Counted from the first letter of the stretch, positions 18,086 through 28,694 are shown. The stretch: DNA of 64,000 nt from Micrococcus porci (GCF_020097155.1 NZ_CP083691.1:2418001-2482000), one strand, 5' to 3'. The notes: generated by a model from the letters alone, not told the origin. Program-made: numbers and translations.

Positions 18086-21000
18086 TCAGCCCGCGCTGAC
18101 CGGCTCCGGGGCGAAGATCGCCTGCACCACCTGGTCCGCCCACTCCAGCAGGGGCGCGTCGACGAGGTCCTGGCCCATGACCGGCTTGGTCTTGGGCCGC
18201 GGGATGAGCAGGGCGTTCAGGGCCGGCTTCAGCTGGGCGCCCTTGTACATGCGCTGGGCGCGCAGCTGTCGCGACTCGGGCAGGTCCGCGGCGGGGCCGA
18301 ACTTCACGTTCTGCCCCAGCAGCATGACCTCCGTGACCCCGGCCTCGCGGGCCCGGTTGCGGAACCGGGCCACGGCCACGAGCGCCTGGACGGGCTCCGG
18401 CAGGGGCCCGTAGCGGTCCTTCATCTCCTCGACCACGGCGTCCACGGCGGCGTCGTCGACGGCGGTGGCCAGGGAGCGGTACATCTCCAGGCGCAGCCGC
18501 TCCCCCGGCACGTAGTCGTGGGGCAGGTGGGCGTTCACGGGTAGCTCCACCTTGACCTCGGCGGGCGCCGTGTCCTCCTCGCCCTTGAAGTCGGCCACGG
18601 CCTCGCCCACCATCCGCAGGTACAGGTCGAAGCCCACGCCCGCGATGTGGCCGGACTGCTCGCCGCCTAGCAGGTTGCCGGCGCCGCGGATCTCGAGGTC
18701 CTTCATCGCCAGCTGGAGGCCCGCGCCGAGCTCGTTGTGCTGGGCCACGGCCTTGAGCCGCTCCATGGCCACCTCGCCGAGGGGCTTCTGGGCGTCGTAC
18801 AGGAAGTAGGCGTACGCGCGGTCGCGCCCGCGGCCCACGCGGCCGCGCAGCTGGTGCAGCTGGGACAGGCCGTAGCGGTGGGCGTCCTCCACGATCAGGG
18901 TGTTCGCGTTGGCGATGTCCAGGCCGGTCTCGATGATCGTGGTGGACACCAGCACGTCGAACCTCTTCTCCCAGAAGTCCACCATGATCTGCTCCAGGCG
19001 GGACTCGCTCATCTTGCCGTGGGCGACGGCGATGCGCGCCTCCGGGACCAGCTGCGCCAGGCGCGAGGCCACCTTGTCGATCGTGGTGACCCGGTTGTGC
19101 ACGTAGAACACCTGGCCCTCGCGCATGAGCTCACGGCGGATCGCGGCGATCACCTGCTGGTCCGTGTACGGGCCCACGGAAGTCAGCACCGGGTGGCGCT
19201 CCTCCGGGGCCGTGGCCAGGGTGGAGGTCTCGCGGATGCCGGTCAGCGACATCTCCAGGGTGCGCGGGATCGGCGTCGCGGACATGGCGAGCACGTCCAC
19301 GTTGGTGCGCATCTTCTTCAACGCCTCCTTGTGCTCGACGCCGAAGCGCTGCTCCTCGTCCACGATCACCAGGCCGAGGTCCTTGAACTGGACCTCCTTG
19401 GACAGCAGCCGGTGGGTGCCGACGACGACGTCCACCTCGCCGGCGGCGAGCCCCTCGACGACCTCCTTGGACTCCTTGGCGGTCTGGAACCGGGACAGCG
19501 CGGCCACGGTCACGGGGAAGCCGGCGAACCGGTCCGTGAAGGTCTGGTGGTGCTGGCGGGCGAGCAGCGTCGTCGGGACGAGGACGGCCACCTGCTTGCC
19601 GTCCTGGACGGCCTTGAAGGCGGCCCGCACGGCGACCTCGGTCTTGCCGAAGCCCACGTCGCCGGAGACCAGCCGGTCCATGGGGACCGGGGACTCCATG
19701 TCCTTCTTGACCTCCTCGATGGTGGTCAGCTGGTCGGGGGTCTCGATGTACGGGAACGCCTCCTCCAGCTCCGCCTGCCAGGGGGTGTCCGGGGCGAAGG
19801 AGTGCCCGCGGGTGGCCATGCGCGCCGAGTAGAGGCGGATGAGCTCGCCGGCGATCTCGCGGGTGGCGCGCTTGGCCTTGGACTTGGTCTGCGCCCAGTC
19901 CGAGCCGCCCATCTTGGACAGCGCGGGGGCCTCGCCGCCGACGTACTGGGAGATCAGGTCCAGCTGGTCCGTGGGCACGAACAGCCGGTCCCCGGGGGCG
20001 CCGCGCTTCGAGGGGGCGTACTCCAGGACGAGGTACTCGCGGTAGGACTCCTCCTCCCCCGGCCGCTTCCGGGCGCCGCCGGTGACGGGGCGGCGCTGCA
20101 GCTCCACGAACCGGGCGATGCCGTGCTGGGAGTGCACCACGAAGTCCCCGGGCTGCAGGGCCAGCGGGTCCACGGCGTTGCGGCGCCGACGGGCGAGCTT
20201 GCCGCCCGCGGCGCGGGTGCCGGCGGTGCGGTGCCGGCCGAACAGGTCCTGCTCGGTGACGACGGCCAGCTTGGTCTCGGGGTCGGTGAACCCGGTCCCG
20301 ACGGCGGCGGTCGCCACGCGCACGCGCCCGGGGGCGGGCGCCGGGTCCACGGGGCCGTCCAGGACGGAGGCGGTGAGGCCGGCGTCGGCGTGGAGCTCGG
20401 CCAGGCGGCGGGCCGAGCCCGGGCCGTCCGTCAGAAGGACCACGGACCAGCCGTCGGCGAGCCGCTCGCGGGTGAAGCGGACCATCGCCTCCATGTCCGC
20501 GCCGAACGTGGTGGGCACGCCCAGCGAGGAGCGCAGCGCGGAGGCGTCGGGGAGCAGCTCGGCGTCGGGCGAGAGGGCGGTGGTGGACCAGTGGCCCTGC
20601 CGCTCCTCGAGGACGGCCTCGCGCAGCTCTGCGAGGGTGAGGAACCCGCCGGCGGCGGACTGGTCCGCCCCGAGGTCCACGGGGGCCTGCGCGCCCTGGG
20701 CGGCGCCCGCCCACGCGGCGGCGAGGAACTCCTCGTTGGTGGCCAGCAGGTCGTCCGCGCGGCTGCGGATCCGCTCCGGCTCGACGAGCAGGGTGAGGGA
20801 CCCCTCGGGCAGCAGGTGAACCAGGGAGGTCATGCCGTCGGCGAGGAGCGGCGAGAGGGACTCCATGCCCTCCACGGCCTGGCCCTCGGCGATCCGCTCC
20901 AGCATGTCCGCGGCGCCGGGCAGGCGCGCCATCAGGGCGCGGGCCCGCTCCTGCACGGAGGGCGTGACCAGCAGCTCACGGCACGGCGGGGCGTGCAGCT

Positions 21001-21760
21001 CGGTGGGGTGCCCGCTGCCGTCCTCGGAGGTGTCCTGCAGGGAGCGCTGGTCCGCCACGGAGAACCAGCGCATCTGCTCGACCTCGTCGCCGAAGAACTC
21101 CACGCGCACGGGGTGGTCGGCGGTGGGCGGGAAGACGTCGATCAGCCCGCCGCGCACCGCGAACTCGCCGCGGCGGGACACCATGTCCACGCGGGCGTAG
21201 GCGGCGTCGGCGAGGTCCTGGACGACGGCGTCGAAGTCGCGCTCCTGCCCGACGCGCAGGTGCACGGGGGCCAGCTCCCCCAGGCCGCGGACGAGCGGCT
21301 GGATGACGGAACGGACGGGGGCCACCACCACGCGCAGCGGCGGCCGGCCGTCCTCCCCCGGGTGTGCCAGGCGGCGCAGCACGTCCAGGCGCGCACCCAC
21401 GGTGTCCGAGCGCGGGGAGAGCCGCTCGTGCGGGAGGGTCTCCCACGAGGGGAAGAGGGCGACGGACGCGGGGTCCGCCCACGCCGCGAGGTCCCCGATC
21501 AGGTCCTCGGCCTCGCGGGCGGTGGCGGTGACCACCAGCAGGACGGCGTCCGCGCCGTGCCCGGCGGCGAGCGCGTCGGCGAGGTGCGCGAACAGGGGCG
21601 CGCGGGCGCCGTCGGGCAGGCCGATCTCCAGCTCCTGCCCGCGGGCGGGCAGGGCACGGGCGGCGGAGGCGGCGGCCGCCTCGAACGCGGGCTCGCGGGC
21701 GAGGACCGGCAGCAGCGGGGCGAGGACGGGCACGGGCGCGGTGACGTCGGCGGGGCTCAC
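18086..21760 (-). CDS. mfd: Transcription-repair coupling factor
   Basis: Mfd displaces stalled RNA polymerase and recruits UvrA. The 1224-residue protein has the N-terminal UvrB-like region (SWETLPHERLSPRSDTVGAR), the RNA-polymerase-interacting CarD-like domain (LQPGDFVVHSQHGIARFVEL), the translocase with Walker A GDVGFGKTEVAVRAAF and DEEQ box (VDEEQRFGVEHKE), and the C-terminal TRCF domain. I start it at GTG 21760, because this overlaps the stop of the upstream gene (GTGA); the frame is open further up but without family-like residues. It lies in the usual actinobacterial neighbourhood with pth and rplY. Confidence 0.95.
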   Translation of the reverse strand: MSPADVTAPVPVLAPLLPVLAREPAFEAAAASAARALPARGQELEIGLPDGARAPLFAHLADALAAGHGADAVLLVVTATAREAEDLIGDLAAWADPASVALFPSWETLPHERLSPRSDTVGARLDVLRRLAHPGEDGRPPLRVVVAPVRSVIQPLVRGLGELAPVHLRVGQERDFDAVVQDLADAAYARVDMVSRRGEFAVRGGLIDVFPPTADHPVRVEFFGDEVEQMRWFSVADQRSLQDTSEDGSGHPTELHAPPCRELLVTPSVQERARALMARLPGAADMLERIAEGQAVEGMESLSPLLADGMTSLVHLLPEGSLTLLVEPERIRSRADDLLATNEEFLAAAWAGAAQGAQAPVDLGADQSAAGGFLTLAELREAVLEERQGHWSTTALSPDAELLPDASALRSSLGVPTTFGADMEAMVRFTRERLADGWSVVLLTDGPGSARRLAELHADAGLTASVLDGPVDPAPAPGRVRVATAAVGTGFTDPETKLAVVTEQDLFGRHRTAGTRAAGGKLARRRRNAVDPLALQPGDFVVHSQHGIARFVELQRRPVTGGARKRPGEEESYREYLVLEYAPSKRGAPGDRLFVPTDQLDLISQYVGGEAPALSKMGGSDWAQTKSKAKRATREIAGELIRLYSARMATRGHSFAPDTPWQAELEEAFPYIETPDQLTTIEEVKKDMESPVPMDRLVSGDVGFGKTEVAVRAAFKAVQDGKQVAVLVPTTLLARQHHQTFTDRFAGFPVTVAALSRFQTAKESKEVVEGLAAGEVDVVVGTHRLLSKEVQFKDLGLVIVDEEQRFGVEHKEALKKMRTNVDVLAMSATPIPRTLEMSLTGIRETSTLATAPEERHPVLTSVGPYTDQQVIAAIRRELMREGQVFYVHNRVTTIDKVASRLAQLVPEARIAVAHGKMSESRLEQIMVDFWEKRFDVLVSTTIIETGLDIANANTLIVEDAHRYGLSQLHQLRGRVGRGRDRAYAYFLYDAQKPLGEVAMERLKAVAQHNELGAGLQLAMKDLEIRGAGNLLGGEQSGHIAGVGFDLYLRMVGEAVADFKGEEDTAPAEVKVELPVNAHLPHDYVPGERLRLEMYRSLATAVDDAAVDAVVEEMKDRYGPLPEPVQALVAVARFRNRAREAGVTEVMLLGQNVKFGPAADLPESRQLRAQRMYKGAQLKPALNALLIPRPKTKPVMGQDLVDAPLLEWADQVVQAIFAPEPVSAG

Positions 21761-22809
21761 GGGCGGTGGCTCCCCTCGGCGGCCGCGGGCAGCTCGGTGG
21801 CCACGATCTCGCCGATCTCCTCGAGGAAGGCGATGACCTCGTCGGCGCCGAAGACGGGGCCGCCGGCGGTCATGCCGTCCGCGCCCAGCAGCACAGCGCT
21901 GGGGAAGCCGGTGAGGCCGAGGCCGCCGGCGGCGGCGCCGGCCGGGTCCTCCAGGACCAGCTCGGCCGGGATCGTGCCGTGGCGCAGCTCGCCGCCCGGG
22001 ACGGTCTGCGGCATGAGCACCCGGACGCGGATCGGCCCGAGGCGCTCGACCAGCTCCGGCAGGCGGGCGATCACCGCGGAGCAGGAGCCGCACCCGACGG
22101 ACAGCCGCAGGGCGACGACCGCGCCGGGGATCACGAGCTGGTGCAGGGTCACGAAGGCCCCGCCCTGCTGGACCGCGGCGACGGGGAACGGACGGCGCTC
22201 CGGCTCGTCGCCCTGCCCCTCGGCCGGGGCGGGCGCGGCCGAGCCGGGGACCCCGGCGGCGGGCACCGGGACGGCGGACGCGGCGGCGGGGACGGACTCC
22301 CGGCCCACCAGGACGGCGGCGGCGGCCAGCAGCAGGGTGACGACCACGGTCCAGGCGGTGACGTCCTCGCCGAACGCGGTCAGGGGCAGCCACTCCGTGG
22401 CGATCCCGTGCACGGCCAGGGAGGCGACGCCCTCGAACAGGGCCATGACGGCCAGCAGCAGGAACAGCACGTTGCGGACCACGGTCTGCCCGGTGATCGG
22501 CGCGGCGGAGGCCTCACCGAAGCAGCCGCAGGAGACGCCGTCGCCCGTGGCCCGGACCACGAGCACGAGGAACGCGACGAACAGCGCGACGGCGGCCAGC
22601 CCCACCAGGGGGCGCAGCACCGTGAACGGCTGGACCAGGGCCAGGGCGAGCAGCAGCTCGAGCCAGGGGAAGGCGCGGGCCAGGCGCGCGTCGTTCCACG
22701 GGGCCGGCACCTTGAGGCGGGTGAACACCGCGCCGACGTCCTCGCGGGAGCGCAGCTTCGCTGCCCCGCTGAAGAGCATGATCAGGGCCACGGCCCAAAG
22801 TGCGGACAT
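21757..22809 (-). CDS. MauE-type membrane protein fused to a thioredoxin-like domain
   Basis: The N-terminal half has four to five transmembrane helices and the MauE/DoxX-like features FSGAAKLRS in helix 1 and the redox motif VSCGCFGEAS. After a Pro/Ala-rich linker, the C-terminal ~140 residues have a thioredoxin-like fold with CxxC as VGCGSCSAVI and a cis-Pro block GFPSAVLLG. The likely job is electron or disulfide transfer across the membrane; the target is unknown. ATG 22809 has GGAAAGG upstream. The stop overlaps the mfd start (GTGA), so this redox protein is translationally coupled to a DNA-repair gene. Confidence 0.8.
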   Translation of the reverse strand: MSALWAVALIMLFSGAAKLRSREDVGAVFTRLKVPAPWNDARLARAFPWLELLLALALVQPFTVLRPLVGLAAVALFVAFLVLVVRATGDGVSCGCFGEASAAPITGQTVVRNVLFLLLAVMALFEGVASLAVHGIATEWLPLTAFGEDVTAWTVVVTLLLAAAAVLVGRESVPAAASAVPVPAAGVPGSAAPAPAEGQGDEPERRPFPVAAVQQGGAFVTLHQLVIPGAVVALRLSVGCGSCSAVIARLPELVERLGPIRVRVLMPQTVPGGELRHGTIPAELVLEDPAGAAAGGLGLTGFPSAVLLGADGMTAGGPVFGADEVIAFLEEIGEIVATELPAAAEGSHRP

Positions 22810-22946
22810 GTCGGAGGCGCCTTTCCGGAGGGGACGTCGGGCGGGCCGGCGGCGTGCGTCACGCCCGTGGCGATGCCCGCGGGGAGCCAGGCCGGAGGCC
22901 GCCGTCCAGCATATAGGCTGAAAGCTCCACGACCTGAGGAGTCCCC

Positions 22947-23453
22947 ATGGCATTCTCCGCCCAGCAGACCATCCCGCACCCGCCGGCCGCCGTGGCCGAG
23001 GCCCTGTTCTCCGAGGACTTCCACCGCTCCGTGGCCGAGTCCCTGGGCGGCGGCCTGGTGTCCTTCGCCCGCCAGGACCAGGCCGACGGCGGCGTCGAGC
23101 TGACCATCGTGCGCTCCGGCCCCACGGACCGCCTGCCGGACATGGTCCGCAAGGTGGTCGGCGAGAACCTCAACATCGAGCAGGTGGAGCGCTGGTCCGC
23201 CCCCGCCGCGGACGGCTCCCGCACCGGCACCACCACCATCCGCGTCCCCAAGGCCAAGGCGACCGCGGAGGGGACCCTCCGCCTCGCCGCCGCGCCCGCC
23301 GGCACCGAGTACGGCGTGAACGGCGATCTGCAGGTGAAGATCCCGCTCGTGGGCTCCAAGATGGCCCAGATGGCCGAGCCCATGGTCGGCAAGGTCGTCG
23401 CCCGCGCCGGCCGCGAGGTCTCCGCGTGGATCGACCGCGGCGGCCGGGGCTGA
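22947..23453 (+). CDS. DUF2505 family protein
   Basis: The 168-residue protein matches the actinobacterial DUF2505 family, a START/SRPBCC-like lipid-binding fold: HPPAAVAEALFSEDFHRSVAES at the start, a central variable sheet, and GDLQVKIPLVGSKMAQMAEP near the end. The function is unknown. It has a GAGGAG Shine-Dalgarno sequence 7 bases upstream and a TAGGCT -10 candidate at 22914-22919, in a transcript divergent from the MauE-thioredoxin gene. Confidence 0.85.
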   Translation: MAFSAQQTIPHPPAAVAEALFSEDFHRSVAESLGGGLVSFARQDQADGGVELTIVRSGPTDRLPDMVRKVVGENLNIEQVERWSAPAADGSRTGTTTIRVPKAKATAEGTLRLAAAPAGTEYGVNGDLQVKIPLVGSKMAQMAEPMVGKVVARAGREVSAWIDRGGRG

Positions 23454-23461
23454 CCCCGACC

Positions 23462-23584
23462 CCCTCGCCGGACGGCGCCGCGGCCGAGGAGCACGGCGTG
23501 ACGGGGCTGGCCTCGCACGTCCCGTCCCAGATGACCCCGGCGATCCTCGGCGCCGCCGACCTCATCCTGGCGGCCACCGGCTGA
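23462..23584 (+). pseudogene. Remnant of a low-molecular-weight tyrosine phosphatase gene
   Basis: In the frame ending at TGA 23582-23584, the ~40 residues before the stop (ending LASHVPSQMTPAILGAADLI then LAAT) align without gaps to residues ~94-117 of the phosphatase at 12329 (LAAHRPRRLTARVLAGQDLV then LTAT), with 11 of 24 identical by eye. There is no start, no C-x5-R and no DPF motif, so only an internal piece remains, just downstream of the DUF2505 gene. Confidence 0.5.
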
Positions 23585-23598
23585 ACCGACGCCCGGAC

Positions 23599-23640
23599 GA
23601 CGACGGCGCCGCACCCGAAGCCGGGTGCGGCGCCGTCGTC
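23599..23640. terminator. Bidirectional terminator between DUF2505/remnant and pth
   Basis: A 19-bp perfect stem (23599-23617 with 23622-23640) around a 4-base loop lies between the convergent reading frames. Confidence 0.88.
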
Positions 23641-23655
23641 CGGGGAGGCCGGACC

Positions 23656-24231
23656 TCAGCTGTTGAAGGCCTGCTGTGCGGCCTCGAGCCCGTCCGTGAC
23701 GAGCTTCTCGACCGCGTCCGCGGCCCGGTCCACGTGCAGCGGGAGCAGCTCCTGCTCCTGCTTGGTGAACGGCTTGAGCACGAAGTCCGCCACGTCCATG
23801 CGGCCCGGCGGACGGCCGATGCCCACGCGGACGCGGTGGTAGTCCTTGGTGCCCAGGGACGCGGTGATGGACTTGAGCCCGTTGTGCCCGCCCTCGCCGC
23901 CGCCGCGCTTGAGGCGCAGCGTCTCGAAGGGGATGTCCAGCTCGTCGTGCACCACCACGAGGTCCTCGGGGGCGACGTCGTAGAAGTTCGTCAGGGCGGA
24001 CACGGGTCGCCCGGAGGTGTTCATGTAGCCCGTGGACATCGCGAGGACCACGCGGGGCCCCCCGATGCCGAGGCGGCCGGTGGCGACCACGGCGCCGGCC
24101 TTGTGGCGGGTGAACCCGACCCCCATGCGGGAGGCGAGCTCGCCCGCCACCATGTGGCCGACGTTGTGACGGGTGCGCTCGTACTCCGGCCCGGGATTGC
24201 CGAGCCCGACGATGAGCGTGGTCCCCGTCAT
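23656..24231 (-). CDS. pth: Peptidyl-tRNA hydrolase
   Basis: Pth releases tRNA from drop-off peptidyl-tRNAs. The 191-residue protein has [20 protein letters not shown] with catalytic His22, the GYMNTSG block, and the HDELDIP block with Asp96; [13 protein letters not shown] and GRPPG follow. Its length is normal. It follows rplY by 6 bases and both are likely cotranscribed, as in most actinobacteria. Confidence 0.97.
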   Translation of the reverse strand: MTGTTLIVGLGNPGPEYERTRHNVGHMVAGELASRMGVGFTRHKAGAVVATGRLGIGGPRVVLAMSTGYMNTSGRPVSALTNFYDVAPEDLVVVHDELDIPFETLRLKRGGGEGGHNGLKSITASLGTKDYHRVRVGIGRPPGRMDVADFVLKPFTKQEQELLPLHVDRAADAVEKLVTDGLEAAQQAFNS

Positions 24232-24237
24232 GGCGGG

Positions 24238-24915
24238 TCAGTCCTCGGAGCCCTCGGACTCGCCCTCGGCGGACTCCTCGGAGCCCTCCGACTCGCCCTC
24301 GCCCTCGGCACCCTCGGCCGACTCGGCGGCCTGCTCCTCCTGGACGGACTCGTCGCCGAGGTCCTGCTCCACGACCTCGGACACGGTGGCGATGACGATC
24401 TCGTCCTCGAGCTGCAGGGTCACGCCGGCGGGGACCTGCACGTCGGTGGCGTACACGTGCTGGCCGGGCTCGCGGCCCTCGACGGAGATGAGGACGTTCT
24501 CCGGCAGGTCGGTGGCCTCGGCCTCGACCGGAACGGTGGGGTAGTCCAGGACGTACTCGGCGTCCACGGCGGTGGAGAGCTCACCCTCGACGTGCACGGG
24601 CACCTCGACGACGACCTTCTCGCCGCGGCGGACCTCGATGAGGTCCAGGTGGTCCACGGTCTGGCGGATGGGGTGGCGCTGGATGTCCTTGGGCAGGACC
24701 AGGTGCTCCTCGCCGGCCTCGTTCACGACGGTGAGCAGGGCGTTGGGGTTGCGGACGGCCAGGGTGGTCTCCTGGGCCGGCAGCAGCAGGTGGATCGGCT
24801 CGGCGCCGTGGCCGTAGACGACGGCGGGGATCTGGCCGGCGCGGCGGGCCTGGCGGGAGGCGCCCTTGCCGAAGTCGGTGCGGCGGGTGACCTTGAGCTT
24901 GATCTGGTCAGACAT
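24238..24915 (-). CDS. rplY: 50S ribosomal protein L25/general stress protein Ctc
   Basis: The protein binds 5S rRNA in the large ribosomal subunit. At 225 residues it is the long (TL5/CTC) type: an N-terminal L25 domain (about 1-92), a beta-rich C-terminal domain (about 95-185), and a strongly acidic Glu/Ser/Gly tail of ~40 residues. An AGGAGG Shine-Dalgarno sequence lies 9 bases before ATG 24915. The 257-base gap upstream holds the terminator of the secreted-protein gene and, presumably, this gene's promoter. Confidence 0.95.
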   Translation of the reverse strand: MSDQIKLKVTRRTDFGKGASRQARRAGQIPAVVYGHGAEPIHLLLPAQETTLAVRNPNALLTVVNEAGEEHLVLPKDIQRHPIRQTVDHLDLIEVRRGEKVVVEVPVHVEGELSTAVDAEYVLDYPTVPVEAEATDLPENVLISVEGREPGQHVYATDVQVPAGVTLQLEDEIVIATVSEVVEQDLGDESVQEEQAAESAEGAEGEGESEGSEESAEGESEGSED

Positions 24916-25094
24916 GATGCGTCCTCCTGTGGGGGTCTCGGCCGCGCAGCCGGGGGGCGGCGCGGGATGCGGCCAGGAGGGGGCTTCGGTGCCGCGGCGG
25001 GTCAGCGTGCTGACGCGCGGCGGCGGCCTCGTCGATCACGGAGCGTGCGCTCCCTCGCCTGGGCAACCCGGACAGGATAGCACCCACGCGACGG

Positions 25095-25135
25095 GGGGGC
25101 GGGCCCGAGATGCTCGGCATCTCGGACCCGCCCCC
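25095..25135 (-). terminator. Terminator of the secreted protein gene
   Basis: A 19-bp stem with one C-A mismatch (25095-25113 with 25117-25135) around loop TCG lies 38 bases after the minus-strand stop at 25173. Confidence 0.8.
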
Positions 25136-25172
25136 GTGCACGTGTGAGTGAGCCGGTTCAGCTGCTCGGGCT

Positions 25173-25919
25173 TTACAACTGACTGGTGCCCTCAGCGTCC
25201 GGCGAAGCCGCCATACGAGCCTGGCCGCCGGAGACGTACGCGCCACTCATACCTGCTCGACGTTCGAAGTGCAGGGTCCGGGGCGACTGCGGGCCGTTGG
25301 GCCCGTCCGGATCCGCGACGATCTCCCGGTACGCCCAGTAATCGAGGGGCACGCACCTGCCACCCTCCAACTGGGAGAACGTGCTCGAGGTCACGTGGAA
25401 GTTCTCAAGGTACAGCCGCCCGTCACTCTTGACGTTCGCCGGATTGATGGTGCCGGTGTACGTCCAGGTGTAGGGGGTGTAGGTGAAACCGTCAGCCTTC
25501 CTCTGCGGGCTACCCGTCACCGGGCCTTCCCACTTCGAGGAATGCCCGGTGGCCGCCTTCCAGGTGATCGGGTTCTGCTTCACGTGGTCGCCACGCACCC
25601 AGTAGACGAGCTTGGCGTTGGTGTAGACACCCTCCGACGAGAAGTCGTAGAGGTAGAGCCCCCAAGGCGCGCCGTCGGGCGTGCGGCCTCCACCAGCGGG
25701 CGCCGAGGTCACGTCGAGAGAATAACCAGAGGCGCACCCGGCACGCCCACTGGGCGTGACCTGCACCCAGCCGTTGATGCCGGGATCCTTGCGCAGTGAA
25801 ATGGCGAAGGACGGTGCCGCCGAGACCATGGCGACGGCGGGGACAGACCAGGCCAGCCCGGTGGCGACGGCGCGCCGACTCGGGCCTGACGCGGTGGTGT
25901 GAGCAGAGCGAGCGTTCAT
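25173..25919 (-). CDS. Secreted protein of unknown function with twin-arginine-like leader (paralogous leader to 15984-16544)
   Basis: The 248-residue protein starts PSRRAVATGLAWSVPAVAMV and continues to a small-residue cleavage area (SFAIS). The leader pattern RR-x3-5-G-x-AWSVPAV matches the other secreted protein in this window, while the mature parts look different: this one is rich in aromatic residues (Trp, Tyr) and predicted to be beta-structured. I do not recognise a domain. ATG 25919 has AAAGG upstream. Codon use is less GC-biased than in the rplY-pth genes. It marks the left edge of the polysaccharide island. Confidence 0.78.
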   Translation of the reverse strand: MNARSAHTTASGPSRRAVATGLAWSVPAVAMVSAAPSFAISLRKDPGINGWVQVTPSGRAGCASGYSLDVTSAPAGGGRTPDGAPWGLYLYDFSSEGVYTNAKLVYWVRGDHVKQNPITWKAATGHSSKWEGPVTGSPQRKADGFTYTPYTWTYTGTINPANVKSDGRLYLENFHVTSSTFSQLEGGRCVPLDYWAYREIVADPDGPNGPQSPRTLHFERRAGMSGAYVSGGQARMAASPDAEGTSQL

Positions 25920-25990
25920 GACGGGGCCTTTCGGGGGGCGATGTATGCCAGATGTATTCTCTCTGAGCAGACGCGATTCCTGCAAGAATA

Positions 25991-27424
25991 TCAGCGTGTG
26001 CCACCCGCCGCTTCTGACAGGTGGTCTCGCAGGCGTTCGCGCTGATCCGGGGCGGTGTAGCCGACGGCGGCCAGGGGCCCGAGATCGAGGGCACTGTTGG
26101 TCGGCCGCGGGGCCGCGCCCTCCTTGCCGGCCATGTATTCGGCGGTGGTCGCGGCGGAGACGCGTGCGGCGTCGTGGCCGGTGTCCTCGAAGACCCACCG
26201 GGCGACGTCGTGCCAGGTGACCACGTCACCGCTGTTGGTCATGTGGAACGTGCCCGTGGGCGCGTCCGTGGTGACCAGGTGCAGCAGGGCGTCGGCGAGG
26301 TCGTCGGCGAAGGTGAGGCGGCCGTGCTGGTCGGCGACGACGGCCGGGTCAATCCCGCGCTCGGCGAGGGAGGCCATCGTGGCCACGAAGTTCTTCCCCT
26401 CCCCGATCACCCAGGAGGTGCGGACGATCCAGTGCCGCGGCACGGTGCGCACCGCGGCCTCGCCGGCGGCCTTCGACTGGCCGTAGACGCCCAGCGGCGC
26501 GAGCGGGTGGTCCACCGGGTGCTCCTGCCCCACGGGGAGGGTGCCGTCGAACACGTAGTCCGTGGAGACCTGCGCCAGGGGGACGCCGGCCTCGGTGCAG
26601 CGGCGGGCGAGCTCGGCGACGGCGGTCGCGTTGACGGCCCAGGCCTGGGCCCGGCCCTCGGGCGTCTCGGCGGCGTCCACCGCGGTCATGGCGGACGCGT
26701 TGACCACGGCGCGCAGGCCACGGAAGTGCTCCCGCGGCCAGGACGCCGGATCGGTCATGTCCCACGTGTCCCGTCCGTGGGCCTCCACGGGGATCCCGGC
26801 GGCCTCGGCGCGGGCCACGAGGGCGCGGCCGAGCTGGCCGCCGGCGCCGAGCACGAGGATCGGGGCGGGCGGCATGGGGGTGACGTCCGCGAGCATCGGG
26901 TGGGCGCGGTCCTTGTCCGAGAGCTCGGCGTCCTCGAGCGGGATGGGCCAGGCGATGGCGGCCGTCGGGTCCGCGAGGTTGAGGAACGTGTACTGGCCCT
27001 GCGCGTCGGCGGACCAGTGGTCGTTCACCAGGTAGGTGTAGGCGGTGTCCGGCTCGAGCGTCTGGTAGGAGTTGCCCACCCCGCGCGGCACGAAGACGGC
27101 CTTCTCCGGGCCGAGCTCCACGGTGGCGACGGCGCCGAAGGACGGCCCTTCGCGCAGGTCCACCCAGGCGCCGAAGATCCGGCCGTGGGCGACGGCCACG
27201 TACTTGTCCCACGGTTCGGCGTGGATGCCGCGGGTGGTGCCGACGGCGTCGTTGAAGGAGATGTTGTTCTGCACCGGGGCGAGCGAGGCCAGGCGGGGGT
27301 GCTCGGCGGCGAGGGCGCGGATCTTCTCCCGCTGCCAGTTCTCCTTGAACCAGCCGCGGTTGTCCCCGTGGACGTCGAGGTCGAGGACGAGCAGGCCGGG
27401 GATGGCGGTCTCGGTGATCTTCAT
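25991..27424 (-). CDS. Bifunctional dTDP-4-dehydrorhamnose 3,5-epimerase/reductase (RmlC-RmlD fusion)
   Basis: Residues 1-185 form an RmlC cupin (NNISFNDAVGTTRGIHAEPW, with the active-site His in RGIHAE; FVPRGVGNSYQTLEP). Residues 188-477 form an RmlD reductase with the Rossmann loop LVLGAGGQLGRAL, STDYVFDG and the YxxxK pair in YGQSKAAGE. Together these convert dTDP-4-keto-6-deoxyglucose to dTDP-L-rhamnose. The ATG at 27424 follows a GGAGG sequence; the frame is open upstream but overlaps rmlB. It lies 13 bases after rmlB and is cotranscribed with it. Fusion of the two steps is seen in several actinobacteria. Confidence 0.92.
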   Translation of the reverse strand: MKITETAIPGLLVLDLDVHGDNRGWFKENWQREKIRALAAEHPRLASLAPVQNNISFNDAVGTTRGIHAEPWDKYVAVAHGRIFGAWVDLREGPSFGAVATVELGPEKAVFVPRGVGNSYQTLEPDTAYTYLVNDHWSADAQGQYTFLNLADPTAAIAWPIPLEDAELSDKDRAHPMLADVTPMPPAPILVLGAGGQLGRALVARAEAAGIPVEAHGRDTWDMTDPASWPREHFRGLRAVVNASAMTAVDAAETPEGRAQAWAVNATAVAELARRCTEAGVPLAQVSTDYVFDGTLPVGQEHPVDHPLAPLGVYGQSKAAGEAAVRTVPRHWIVRTSWVIGEGKNFVATMASLAERGIDPAVVADQHGRLTFADDLADALLHLVTTDAPTGTFHMTNSGDVVTWHDVARWVFEDTGHDAARVSAATTAEYMAGKEGAAPRPTNSALDLGPLAAVGYTAPDQRERLRDHLSEAAGGTR

Positions 27425-27437
27425 CAGCGGTGCCTCC

Positions 27438-28445
<1,008 letters not shown>

Positions 28446-28694
28446 CCGAGGTTAGGGTCGACGCGATCCCGAGACGGCATGCTTGCCTTTCAATCTCACG
28501 CCCGTGGATACCCCGACCAATCCGTCCTATACGACGGCGCCCCACGGGCAGCGAAACACGCGCGGTTAGATCGCAGAATCGACGGAGCCCGGCACCCGAG
28601 GCACTACATAGACGCCGGGAGCGGATCAGCGGCCGGAGCACGTGCCGCTCCTGTAGGCCAGCGGGGCGCCCCTCCGGGGCAACCAGAGGCCCGC

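Noticed and set aside
18737..22921. Very long plus-strand open frame opposite mfd
   Set aside because: It mirrors mfd codon by codon, has a low-complexity His/Gly/Val composition and no motif; mfd on the other strand is intact.
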